6,350 nt of DNA from Lachnospiraceae bacterium (GCA_015057205.1 SVEW01000129.1:1-6350); one strand, 5' to 3'; shown: positions 1-6,350, counted from the first letter of the stretch. Notes: generated by a model from the letters alone, not told the origin. Numbers and translations are program-made.

Positions 1-2
1 TT

Positions 3-233
3 AAGAGGTGGAGTTTTAGGAAAAACTATAAAGAAAACGACAGTAAAAGGATAAGACTTTATCTGTTTTTAGGTTCAGTACTTACCGTTGGCATAGTAGC
101 AGGATTTTTAGTCATATTGAATGTAAGTGAACCGACGGAATATACGTCGGTTCCTTTTCAAATATTGGCAGTTTTGACGATTTTATCCTGCGTGGCATTG
201 GCGGCTTTCAGAATGGAAAGGCGGCTTGAGTAG
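3..233 (+). CDS. C-terminal end of a membrane protein, 5'-truncated by the window edge
   Basis: The frame is open from the left edge to a TAG stop and gives 76 residues with no start visible, so this is the tail of a longer gene. A basic, hydrophilic stretch (residues 1-18, rich in Lys and Arg) is followed by a hydrophobic segment at about 19-39, a short polar loop at about 40-49, and a second hydrophobic segment at about 50-69. The protein ends in RMERRLE. By the positive-inside rule both ends would face the cytoplasm, with the loop outside. No family is recognisable from this fragment, so no function is proposed. It lies 54 bases before the next gene on the same strand with no clear terminator between them, so it could be the preceding gene of the same operon. 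The coherent membrane pattern supports real coding, although the fragment is short. Confidence 0.6.
   Translation, partial: KRWSFRKNYKENDSKRIRLYLFLGSVLTVGIVAGFLVILNVSEPTEYTSVPFQILAVLTILSCVALAAFRMERRLE
129..153 (+). repeat. Perfect 9-bp inverted repeat (hairpin) inside the truncated membrane-protein gene
   Basis: The arm GAACCGACG (129-137) is exactly complementary to CGTCGGTTC (145-153), with a 7-base loop between them. A short pyrimidine stretch, CTTTTC (154-159), follows. The structure falls in the part of the reading frame that encodes the loop between the two predicted membrane segments. It looks like a weak intrinsic terminator but lacks a long T run and sits 80 bases before the stop codon, so its role is unclear. 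Confidence 0.5.
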
Positions 234-287
234 CATTATTTAAGACGGCTACATGCGTTTGAAACTATACAAAAAAGGAGATTTGCT
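234..287 (+). promoter_or_regulatory. 54-base intergenic leader with the ribosome binding site of the STAS/AMP-binding gene
   Basis: AAGGAG at 275-280 lies 7 bases before the ATG at 288 and fixes that start. The rest of the gap holds no hairpin and no well-spaced -35/-10 pair. TTGAAA (259-264) and CTATAC (265-270) resemble single promoter boxes but are adjacent, so they do not form a promoter. If the downstream operon has its own promoter, it is not evident here. Confidence 0.6.
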
Positions 288-2153
288 ATGAGAATTAACG
301 AGGAAAAAAACGGCAAGGAACTGATAATCGCATTGGAGGGAAGATTGGATACCACTACTGCACCGGAGCTTCGTGAGCATATTACGGCTATCCCGGAGGA
401 AATCACCCATTTGGTAATGGATTTTAAGGATCTGGCTTATATCTCATCAGCGGGATTAAGAGAAATTCTGGTTTGCCGGAAGCGCTTTAGGGATGATGCC
501 ATGAGGGTTATCAATGTATCGGAAGCTGTTAATGAGATCTTTGAAACAACCGGATTTGATGAGCTGATACCCTTAGAGGTTACCTGTGAGGATATTTCCA
601 CCTATGTGAATCTGTCATTTAAGGATTTCTTAAAAAAGAAGGTTGAGAATACGCCGGATGCGGTTGCTCTGGTGGATGAAAGGGGCGACTTTACCTGGAA
701 GGATGTGGATGTTTATTCCCAGATTATTGCAGAGGGACTTGAGAAAAAGGGAGTGAAAAGAGGCACCCATATTGCAATCTGCGGAGCGAATTCCGTAAAT
801 TGGGTATTGACCTTTTTTGCAATTCAGAAGTTGGGCGCAATGGCACAGCTTTTAAATTCCAATATGCGAGCATCTGAAATTGCCACCGTGGCAGGGATTG
901 GAGATATTACCCATTTGTGTTATGGAATGATGCCGGAAATGAAGGATGAAGAGGCGTTTATTAAAGAAATTAAAGAACAGGGCTGTCCCTTGACAAAGTT
1001 TATTTCTATTCGTGATGACAGGCAGGACATCCGGGAAAGACGGGGAGAATATGAAGCAATTCAGCACAAGTTCGGGGAACATGTGGAAGCGGACGCACCC
1101 TGTGTTATGATCTTTACATCGGGCTCCACCGGACGCCCCAAGGGTGTTTTATTATCAGCCTACAATATTTTAAATGCAGCCAGCTCCAGCTACAAGGATC
1201 AGACGCTGACAGAGCAGGACAAGACCTGCCTGATATTACCGCTGTTTCATATCTTTGGACTGGTGGCAGGACTTTTTGCCAACGCCATGGCAGGATCTAC
1301 GATTTATTTACCGAAGAATATCCGCACAGACACTTTGTTAGAGCTAATCGAAAAAGAAAAATGTACCATTTTCCATTCGGTTCCAACCATGCTGATCGCA
1401 CTTTTAAATAATAAGAATTTTGTTCCGGAGAAGTTTGCTACCCTGCGTTGCACCATTATCTCAGGAGCAGCAGCAACACAGGCACAAATCAAGATGTTTA
1501 AGGAGAAGCTTCCTAACGATCACTTTATGGCATCCTATGGATTAAGCGAGATGGCGCCGGTTTCCATTACCGTATATGGAGATACGGAGGAACATTTATT
1601 AAATACGGTAGGAAAACCGGTTTCCAATATTTCCATAAAAATTCGTAACATGGAAAACGGTGAGGACTGTCCGGTGAATGTATCCGGAGAGGTGTTGGTA
1701 CAGGGCTATAACCTGATGACCGGATATTATAAGGTAAGCCTGGAGGATCAGGCCATTGATGAGGACGGCTGGCTTAGAACCGGCGATCTTGGTTTTTTGG
1801 ATGAAGAGGGCTATTTGCATCTGTCCGGACGGTTAAAAGAGTTGATTATCCGTGGTGGTGAAAATATCATGCCGGGAGAGGTAGAAGCTGCGATTTCTAC
1901 CTTGGAAATGATAGATAATGTGAAGGTTATCGGCGTTCCCAGCGAATTCTTCGGAGAAGAGGTTTGTGCATGCTTAAAGCTTAAGAAAGGCTATACCTTC
2001 TCGGAGGAGGAGATAAAAGAACAGCTGGCAGGTAAACTGGCAAAATTCAAGATTCCAAGTCATTATGTGATCTATGAGGAGTTCCCTATGTTAGGAACCG
2101 GTAAGATTGACGGCGTGACTTTGAAAAAAGAAGTTTTTGAGAAAATAAAATAG
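288..2153 (+). CDS. STAS domain fused to an AMP-dependent acyl synthetase/ligase (ANL superfamily)
   Basis: This 621-residue protein is predicted to activate a carboxylic acid with ATP as an acyl-adenylate, then probably transfer it to CoA or another thiol. Residues 1 to about 105 form a STAS domain of the SpoIIAA/RsbV type. It contains YISSAGLR (51-58), where Ser54 aligns with the serine phosphorylated in anti-anti-sigma factors. The rest is a full-length ANL enzyme. The P-loop-like A3 motif is IFTSGSTGRPKG (275-286), the A5 motif is YGLSE (417-421), and the A7 motif is RTGD (497-500). The A8 hinge begins GRLKELIIRGGEN (514-526), and the A10 motif GTGKID carries the adenylation lysine Lys606. 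All the expected catalytic elements are present, so it should be active. The start is set by AAGGAG 7 bases upstream. The acyl substrate cannot be read from the sequence; medium- or long-chain fatty acid is one guess. No carrier-protein domain is attached. STAS is not a normal part of this family and suggests control by a phosphorylation-dependent partner. Confidence 0.9.
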   Translation: MRINEEKNGKELIIALEGRLDTTTAPELREHITAIPEEITHLVMDFKDLAYISSAGLREILVCRKRFRDDAMRVINVSEAVNEIFETTGFDELIPLEVTCEDISTYVNLSFKDFLKKKVENTPDAVALVDERGDFTWKDVDVYSQIIAEGLEKKGVKRGTHIAICGANSVNWVLTFFAIQKLGAMAQLLNSNMRASEIATVAGIGDITHLCYGMMPEMKDEEAFIKEIKEQGCPLTKFISIRDDRQDIRERRGEYEAIQHKFGEHVEADAPCVMIFTSGSTGRPKGVLLSAYNILNAASSSYKDQTLTEQDKTCLILPLFHIFGLVAGLFANAMAGSTIYLPKNIRTDTLLELIEKEKCTIFHSVPTMLIALLNNKNFVPEKFATLRCTIISGAAATQAQIKMFKEKLPNDHFMASYGLSEMAPVSITVYGDTEEHLLNTVGKPVSNISIKIRNMENGEDCPVNVSGEVLVQGYNLMTGYYKVSLEDQAIDEDGWLRTGDLGFLDEEGYLHLSGRLKELIIRGGENIMPGEVEAAISTLEMIDNVKVIGVPSEFFGEEVCACLKLKKGYTFSEEEIKEQLAGKLAKFKIPSHYVIYEEFPMLGTGKIDGVTLKKEVFEKIK

Positions 2154-2173
2154 AAGATTGGAGGATAAGAATA

Positions 2174-3361
2174 ATGATTATAGGTTATGTAAGTACAGAT
2201 GAAAAAAGTGTTACTTTAAAGCTGGAGGGTCGTGTAGATGCCACTAACGCAACTTTATTGTCAGAGGAATTAGAGAAGCTTCGAAAAGAGCATCCGCAGG
2301 GAAACCTTACCCTTGATGTGGAGAAACTTACATACATATCCAGTGCCGGACTTCGTTCATTATTAAAGCAACAGAAACAGGAACAGGAGAAGCTTAAGCT
2401 TATCAATGCCTCTGCGGCTGTTGCAGAAATCTTCGAGGTTACCGGTTTTGACTCGCTGATGGATGTGAAGAAGGCTTATGAGCAGGTGTCGGTGGAAGGC
2501 TTGGAATTAATCGGACAGGGTGCCAACGGCAAGGTATATCGTATGGATCCGGAGAGAATCATCAAGGTATATCAGCCGGATGCGGCCTTAGAGGATATCG
2601 AAAGAGAGCGTGAGCTTGCGCAGAAAGCCTTTTTAAAGGGAATCAACACTGCAATTACCTATAATATAGCAAAATGCGGAGACTGCTTTGGCGTAATCTT
2701 TGAATTGTTAAATGCCAAGAGCTTATCTGAGACCATTGTTGCAAATCCGCAGAATTATGATAGATATGCCAAGGAATATGTGGAGGTTTATAAGAGCTTT
2801 CATACCACACAGGTGGAAAAGGGCGAGTTCCCAGCGGTAAAGGACATTTATCATGGCTATATTGATGGATGTAGGGACTGGTATACCCAGGAGGAGCTTT
2901 GTAAGCTTAGGAAACTGGTGGATTCCATACCGGATCGCAATACCCTGATTCACGGTGACTATCATGCCAGAAATATTATGGTGGTTGAGGGAGAGCTTAT
3001 GATGATTGACATGGGTGATGTAAGCATGGGACACCCGATGTTTGATTTTCTTGCTACGGCAGCTACCCAGGCCAATCTGGTTGACTTAAATCCGGAGTAT
3101 GCGCCGATTCATACGGGTATGCCGGTGGAATATATTAAGCGGTTGTGGAATGATTTATTGAAGCTGTATTTTGCGGATAAAAGCGCGGAAGAGGTGGCAG
3201 CAATCGATAAGCAGATTCGCAATTACACGAAATTAAAGGTTGCTTTAGCTCCGGTGGTAGGACGCGGTGCGGGAGAGGAGATTATTCGCGCCAGTGTGCA
3301 GGATGCAAAGGATAATCTGATTCCGATTATAGATGACCTGATCGGAACTATTAACTGGTAA
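2174..3361 (+). CDS. STAS domain fused to an APH/choline-kinase-like phosphotransferase
   Basis: This 395-residue protein has two parts. Residues 1 to about 105 form a STAS domain clearly related to that of the preceding gene. Both share YISSAGLR and EIFE-TGFD, and Ser57 is the probable phospho-acceptor. From about 106 onward it resembles the protein-kinase-like aminoglycoside phosphotransferase/choline kinase fold (APH, PF01636-like). There is a glycine-rich nucleotide loop GQGANGKVY (114-122) and a lysine in IIKVY (Lys131). The catalytic loop is HGDYHARN (260-267) with Asp262 as predicted base, and the metal-binding stretch is IDMGD (Asp279, Asp282). All key residues are kept, so it probably transfers phosphate from ATP to a small hydroxylated molecule. 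I recall a similar family (TIGR02172) described from Fibrobacter, but have not checked this. GGAGG at 2160-2164, 9 bases before the ATG, supports the start. The gap to the previous gene is 20 bases. Nothing shows antibiotic resistance, and a metabolic kinase fits the neighbours better. Confidence 0.85.
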   Translation: MIIGYVSTDEKSVTLKLEGRVDATNATLLSEELEKLRKEHPQGNLTLDVEKLTYISSAGLRSLLKQQKQEQEKLKLINASAAVAEIFEVTGFDSLMDVKKAYEQVSVEGLELIGQGANGKVYRMDPERIIKVYQPDAALEDIERERELAQKAFLKGINTAITYNIAKCGDCFGVIFELLNAKSLSETIVANPQNYDRYAKEYVEVYKSFHTTQVEKGEFPAVKDIYHGYIDGCRDWYTQEELCKLRKLVDSIPDRNTLIHGDYHARNIMVVEGELMMIDMGDVSMGHPMFDFLATAATQANLVDLNPEYAPIHTGMPVEYIKRLWNDLLKLYFADKSAEEVAAIDKQIRNYTKLKVALAPVVGRGAGEEIIRASVQDAKDNLIPIIDDLIGTINW

Positions 3362-3363
3362 GA

Positions 3364-3368
3364 GGGAG
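3364..3368 (+). promoter_or_regulatory. Weak ribosome binding site of the nucleotidyltransferase gene
   Basis: GGGAG at 3364-3368 region (GAGGGAG overall) lies 7 bases before the ATG at 3376. It is a poorer match to the Shine-Dalgarno consensus than those of the other genes here. The 14-base gap to the previous stop suggests that translational coupling may help. Confidence 0.4.
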
Positions 3369-3375
3369 TGGTAAT

Positions 3376-3879
3376 ATGGCAGAGAAAAAAGGAAGAAATG
3401 CAGTTTATGTGGGCTCTTTTAACCCGATCCATGTAGGACATATCGAAACAATGAAATATGGGTTGGAGCATTTTGAGTATTTAAATATGTTCGTGCGCTA
3501 TAACGATGGCGTTGATTTAACGGACTGGGATACTAAGCAGATGTTTTTTGAGATGGTTGCAAAAGACCTTGGAGCAACAGACCGGGTGCGTATCTTCAAG
3601 GAAGAGTCGGAAGAAAAGGGAAAGTCATACGCAATCGAGTTGTTTTATGACTTTATCCGTAAGACAGAGCAGGTTATTGGTGAAAAGGTGGACGGTTTCT
3701 TATTTGGATCAGACTATGAGAAGATTCTTCCACTATTACAAAAAGAATTCCCGGACATGCAGTTTATCATACTGGACAGATCAGAGGGATACAGTTCTAC
3801 AGCAATCCGGGAAGATTTAGAGGGGCATAAGGACTGGCTTCCTCCGTATGTATATGAGACCTTAAAGAAGTTGCAGTAA
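3376..3879 (+). CDS. NadD/NMNAT-like nucleotidyltransferase (cytidylyltransferase-like superfamily)
   Basis: This is a compact 167-residue, single-domain, soluble enzyme predicted to transfer a nucleotidyl group from ATP or CTP to a phosphorylated substrate. The N-terminal signature GSFNPIHVGH (13-22) is the (H/T)xGH nucleotide-binding motif. GSD (111-113) followed by ILPLL resembles the GAD-x-LP segment of nicotinate-nucleotide adenylyltransferase. YSSTAIRED (139-147) is the SSTxIR motif that binds the triphosphate. The FNPIHxGH plus SSTxIR combination is closer to NadD/NMNAT than to CoaD or TagD. At 167 residues it is shorter than the usual NadD of roughly 190-215, and its middle part is not obviously alike, so the substrate may differ. 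It follows the kinase gene by 14 bases. A kinase beside a nucleotidyltransferase suggests consecutive phosphorylation and activation of one compound, but this is inference. The reading frame is confirmed by the motifs; an overlapping + strand frame at 3548-3820 is a shadow. Confidence 0.85.
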   Translation: MAEKKGRNAVYVGSFNPIHVGHIETMKYGLEHFEYLNMFVRYNDGVDLTDWDTKQMFFEMVAKDLGATDRVRIFKEESEEKGKSYAIELFYDFIRKTEQVIGEKVDGFLFGSDYEKILPLLQKEFPDMQFIILDRSEGYSSTAIREDLEGHKDWLPPYVYETLKKLQ

Positions 3880-3880
3880 T

Positions 3881-3889
3881 GGAGGTGAT
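3881..3889 (+). promoter_or_regulatory. Strong ribosome binding site that decides a GTG start
   Basis: GGAGGTGAT is a near-perfect complement of the 16S rRNA 3' end. It begins 2 bases after the stop codon of the nucleotidyltransferase gene, and its GGAGG core lies 7 bases before the GTG at 3893. No in-frame ATG occurs until about residue 29, so GTG is the start. Confidence 0.75.
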
Positions 3890-3892
3890 ATA

Positions 3893-5167
3893 GTGAGTCG
3901 TTCTTATGATGATTATGAACCACCCTACTTTTGGGCAACTAAGGATTGTCCGAATGTTATTTACATTTCGATAGGAATGAAGGATGAGGTAGACGAGAAG
4001 GTGCTGGATAAGGCAGTACAGACGGCAATTAAACGGTTTCCCTATTTTCAGGTTGCCCTAAATAGGGAAGGGGAAGACATCCTTCAGGTGTTTGACGAGC
4101 GTCCGATCCTTGTGAAAAAATGGCAGGGACCGGTGTGGCTGGGAACGGAAGAAGCCAATGGACATATTTTGGTAGTATCCTACACAGAAAATGAGATTAT
4201 TATTGAGATTTCCCATTATATCACAGATGGAGCCGGCTTTGTTCCCTTTGTCAAGAGCGTTCTGTATTACTATGTCAGCGATTATTATCAGGTTTCTCTT
4301 AAGAAGGAGAGCGTTTATTTAACGGATACTCCCTTTTTTGCAGGAGAGACGGGAGATCCCTATGGGAATATTGATTTCAGTAAAATAGAGCCGGCACTTT
4401 ATCATTACAAAAAGGGTGAGCTGCTGGTGCCGGATGATGTGGGAATTGAGGTTGGCTGGGGAAACACAGTCTATTATGTGGATATTAATGAAAAAGCATT
4501 TGTGGACTATGCAAAGAACCAGGGAGCCAGCCCCTCCGCCATGTTTTCTATTCTTCTGATGCGGACATTCCGGAAGCTCTGTCCGCAAAGTGAGAAGAAG
4601 ATTGTGTGTGGAATCGGAACCAACCAGAAGGCAGTTATGGGTGAGCGCTATAACTATCGTATGGGATCAAGTCGTGCCTATGTGGAGTATCCCAAAGCGG
4701 TGGAGAACTGGGATGATGATAGGCTTACGGTTATTACTCGCGGCAGTGTGCTTTTGCAAAATCAGCCGGAAAATGTGCTAGAGCATGAAAAGCTGATGCG
4801 GGGATTAGATGCACAGACCAAAATGATTCCTACCCTGAAGGAACGGTGTGAAAAAACAGGTCTGACAAAATATAAGCTGCCGGTTTCGTCTACCTATGAT
4901 GTAAGCTATGTGGGCAAGATGGACTGGGGAGATTTAGAGGACTATATTACCGGTATTTATTCGGAGGTCAATTTTATGACGGGAAATGCGATGCTGGTGG
5001 AAGTCAATGCTATTCATGGAAAGCTGACTTTGGCAATCATGCAGGGCTTTGAAGATCGAAAGATCTTAGAGTGCTTTATAGAAGAGCTGAAGGTGTTGGG
5101 AATTTCGGCAAAAATTGTACGAAAACGCAAAATGGAGACGGCTGTTATGGATGTACTTCGCGTTTAG
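3893..5167 (+). CDS. Condensation/alcohol-acetyltransferase-like acyltransferase, first of two paralogues
   Basis: This 424-residue protein belongs to the CoA-dependent acyltransferase superfamily, which includes NRPS condensation domains, PapA proteins, wax ester synthases and alcohol acetyltransferases. The catalytic HxxxDG is seen as SHYITDG (His108, Asp112, Gly113). It is preceded by LGTEEANG, which also occurs in the next gene. A second-half motif, SYVGKMDWG (338-346), matches the region that closes the active site in this family. At the place where the paralogue has PVDMR, this protein has GTNQKAV (242-248), so the usual PxDxR arginine is absent. It probably joins an acyl group to an alcohol or amine; neither donor nor acceptor can be read from sequence. 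No signal peptide or membrane helix is evident, so it is probably cytoplasmic or membrane-associated. Translation begins at GTG after a strong ribosome binding site. The 13-base gap from the previous gene points to one transcript with the acyl-activating enzyme, which could supply its donor. Confidence 0.82.
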   Translation: MSRSYDDYEPPYFWATKDCPNVIYISIGMKDEVDEKVLDKAVQTAIKRFPYFQVALNREGEDILQVFDERPILVKKWQGPVWLGTEEANGHILVVSYTENEIIIEISHYITDGAGFVPFVKSVLYYYVSDYYQVSLKKESVYLTDTPFFAGETGDPYGNIDFSKIEPALYHYKKGELLVPDDVGIEVGWGNTVYYVDINEKAFVDYAKNQGASPSAMFSILLMRTFRKLCPQSEKKIVCGIGTNQKAVMGERYNYRMGSSRAYVEYPKAVENWDDDRLTVITRGSVLLQNQPENVLEHEKLMRGLDAQTKMIPTLKERCEKTGLTKYKLPVSSTYDVSYVGKMDWGDLEDYITGIYSEVNFMTGNAMLVEVNAIHGKLTLAIMQGFEDRKILECFIEELKVLGISAKIVRKRKMETAVMDVLRV

Positions 5168-5185
5168 AAAAAATAGCGAGTCGAT

Positions 5186-5192
5186 AAGGAGG
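5186..5192 (+). promoter_or_regulatory. Ribosome binding site of the second acyltransferase gene
   Basis: AAGGAGG lies 4 bases before the ATG at 5197, which is close but workable. The next in-frame ATG, at 5212, is 19 bases from this site, so 5197 is the better start. Confidence 0.65.
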
Positions 5193-5196
5193 TAGT

Positions 5197-6350
5197 ATGA
5201 GCATAGAGTTAATGGATCTGGAAAAGGGTGAAAAATACTTTTTCTATGTGGATAAAGCTGGCGGTAATTCTGTTGAGAAATTTAATGTTGTCATGAAGGA
5301 GCCTATCAATCTTGAGAAAATGGAAAAAGCGGCAAAAAGTGCGGTGGAGGCATTTCCACTGTTTGGGATGCGACCGGTGGTTGATAAAGATGGATGGCTG
5401 TTTTTAACCAAGAATCCTCTGCCGGTTTTGGTGGAGGAGGAATCGGATCAGGTTAAGGTTCTTGGGACAGAGGAAACAAATGGTTATCTATTTCGGATTA
5501 TTTGTAAGAATACTGAGCTTTTTATCAATGCACATCATTCTCTGGGAGACGGAAGAACGATCATGGCTTTCGGAATGACGGTCGTGTACTATTATCTGTT
5601 GGAGGCAGGTATAAATGTAGATGCCAAGGGAATGGTCTATACAAAGGAGGATCTAAAGGAGCCGACCTTGCTAAGTGCATTTTTAAAAGACGCTGCGAAG
5701 GTAGAGTGTGGAGAATCCAAGGGTGCCTATTACCCGCAGAATGTATTTACATTTCCCAAGCCGGATCCGGGTGAACAGCTCGATGAGGGGTTATATCTGG
5801 TTACCTGGGATAGTAGGGAGCTAATCAGCTATACCAAGAGCCACCAGATAACGCCGACTCCGTTTATTGCGACGATTATTGCAAATGTTATTCATGATAT
5901 GTTTTCTGTGGGAGAGAAGCATATTGTATTTGGTATTCCGGTGGATATGCGTGGAAAAATGAACAGTCGTTCCCAGAGAAACTATATTGGAAACATCCGC
6001 CTGCCTTATTATCCGGAATACAGAGAGCTTCCCTTTGAGGAACAGGCAAAGCGGCTTAAAGCGGATATGGATGTGCAAATGGATATGTCAAATATCATTC
6101 CCCGGGTACTGGGATTAGAAAAGGTGATTGATGGTATGATCCAGACTCCGCTTTGTGAAAACGAGGTAAAAGAGAGCCCGCAAAGAAGCGGAGCAGTGGC
6201 ACAGAGTATTCTGCTTACCAATGTAGGGCGTTTGGCGCTTCCGGAGGGAATGGAGGATTATATTAAAGAGGTTCAGATTTATACATCCTCGAAAGGGGGG
6301 AAAGCGGCTGCTGGAATGCTGACTATGGGAAATAGAGGAACCATGTTTCT
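5197..6350 (+). CDS. Condensation/alcohol-acetyltransferase-like acyltransferase, second paralogue, 3'-truncated by the window edge
   Basis: The frame is open from ATG at 5197 to the right edge, giving 384 complete codons and no stop. It has the same fold signatures as the gene before it. LGTEETNG precedes a catalytic HxxxDG in HHSLGDG (His114, Asp118, Gly119). Further on come PVDMR (248-252), NYIGNIRLPY, and TNVGRLALPEGMEDYI starting at Thr341. The last aligns with SYVGKMDWG and EDYI of the paralogue. Comparing the distances after this motif in both proteins, about 30-40 residues are probably missing. Unlike its neighbour it keeps the PxDxR arginine, so it is the more typical family member. 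It is predicted to transfer an acyl group from a thioester to a hydroxyl or amine acceptor in the cytoplasm or at the membrane surface. The 29-base gap holds only a ribosome binding site and no terminator, so it belongs to the same operon. The two copies are strongly diverged, so they arose from an old duplication and probably have different substrates. Confidence 0.82.
   Translation, partial: MSIELMDLEKGEKYFFYVDKAGGNSVEKFNVVMKEPINLEKMEKAAKSAVEAFPLFGMRPVVDKDGWLFLTKNPLPVLVEEESDQVKVLGTEETNGYLFRIICKNTELFINAHHSLGDGRTIMAFGMTVVYYYLLEAGINVDAKGMVYTKEDLKEPTLLSAFLKDAAKVECGESKGAYYPQNVFTFPKPDPGEQLDEGLYLVTWDSRELISYTKSHQITPTPFIATIIANVIHDMFSVGEKHIVFGIPVDMRGKMNSRSQRNYIGNIRLPYYPEYRELPFEEQAKRLKADMDVQMDMSNIIPRVLGLEKVIDGMIQTPLCENEVKESPQRSGAVAQSILLTNVGRLALPEGMEDYIKEVQIYTSSKGGKAAAGMLTMGNRGTMF

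Noticed and set aside
129..159. Intrinsic terminator ending an upstream gene
   Set aside because: The hairpin lies inside an open frame with convincing membrane segments, and the trailing CTTTTC is too short for a typical T tract. It is kept only as a hairpin.
259..270. TTGAAA followed by CTATAC as a sigma-A promoter for the operon
   Set aside because: The two boxes are adjacent rather than about 17 bases apart. Pairing each with a correctly spaced partner gives poor matches, or a -10 box that overlaps the start codon.
2174..3361. Aminoglycoside resistance gene
   Set aside because: The APH-like motifs show only the fold. The STAS fusion and the biosynthetic neighbours fit a metabolic or regulatory kinase better, and nothing points to an antibiotic substrate.
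3548..3820. A 90-residue + strand reading frame
   Set aside because: It lies wholly inside the nucleotidyltransferase gene in another frame, has no ribosome binding site, and its translation shows no domain or motif.
4590..4781. A 63-residue + strand reading frame
   Set aside because: It is an out-of-frame shadow of the first acyltransferase, with no recognisable motif.
852..6221. Minus-strand open frames of 62-103 residues scattered over the window
   Set aside because: All overlap well-supported + strand genes, their translations look random (rich in Ser, Cys, Ile and His), and none has a plausible family match.
3893..6350. Non-ribosomal peptide synthetase condensation domains
   Set aside because: Both are stand-alone proteins with HxxxDG but no carrier or adenylation domain fused, and the later motifs look more like alcohol acetyltransferase or PapA-type enzymes.

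Overview
The window holds six genes, all on the + strand and tightly packed. They are the 3' end of a membrane-protein gene, four complete genes, and one gene that runs off the right edge. The moderate-to-low GC, strong GGAGG-type ribosome binding sites, short gaps and codon use suggest a Firmicute, most likely a gut or rumen Clostridia of the Lachnospiraceae type. That placement is inferred from style and was not tested by a search. No rRNA, tRNA, mobile element, CRISPR array or convincing promoter or terminator is visible.

Layout: (1) 3-233 is the last 76 residues of a protein with two membrane segments. (2) 288-2153 is an acyl-adenylating enzyme (AMP-binding/ANL superfamily) with an N-terminal STAS domain of the anti-anti-sigma type. 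(3) 2174-3361 is a second STAS fusion, here joined to an aminoglycoside/choline-kinase-like phosphotransferase. (4) 3376-3879 is a compact nucleotidyltransferase with NadD/NMNAT-like signatures. (5) 3893-5167 and (6) 5197 to the edge are two diverged paralogues of the condensation/alcohol-acetyltransferase superfamily, each with an HxxxDG catalytic motif. The gaps between genes 2 to 6 are 20, 14, 13 and 29 bases, so these genes very probably form one operon. Gene 1 lies 54 bases upstream and may belong to it.

How the genes may work together (inference): the chemistry is coherent. One enzyme activates a carboxylic acid as acyl-AMP or acyl-CoA, a kinase and a nucleotidyltransferase could phosphorylate and nucleotidyl-activate an alcohol or similar small molecule, and two acyltransferases could join acyl groups to hydroxyl or amino acceptors. 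The most unusual point is that the first two enzymes both carry a closely related STAS domain that keeps the probable phospho-acceptor serine. This suggests that both are controlled, or held together, by the same partner, perhaps an anti-sigma-like kinase encoded elsewhere. I do not recognise this gene set as a described pathway, and its product is unknown.
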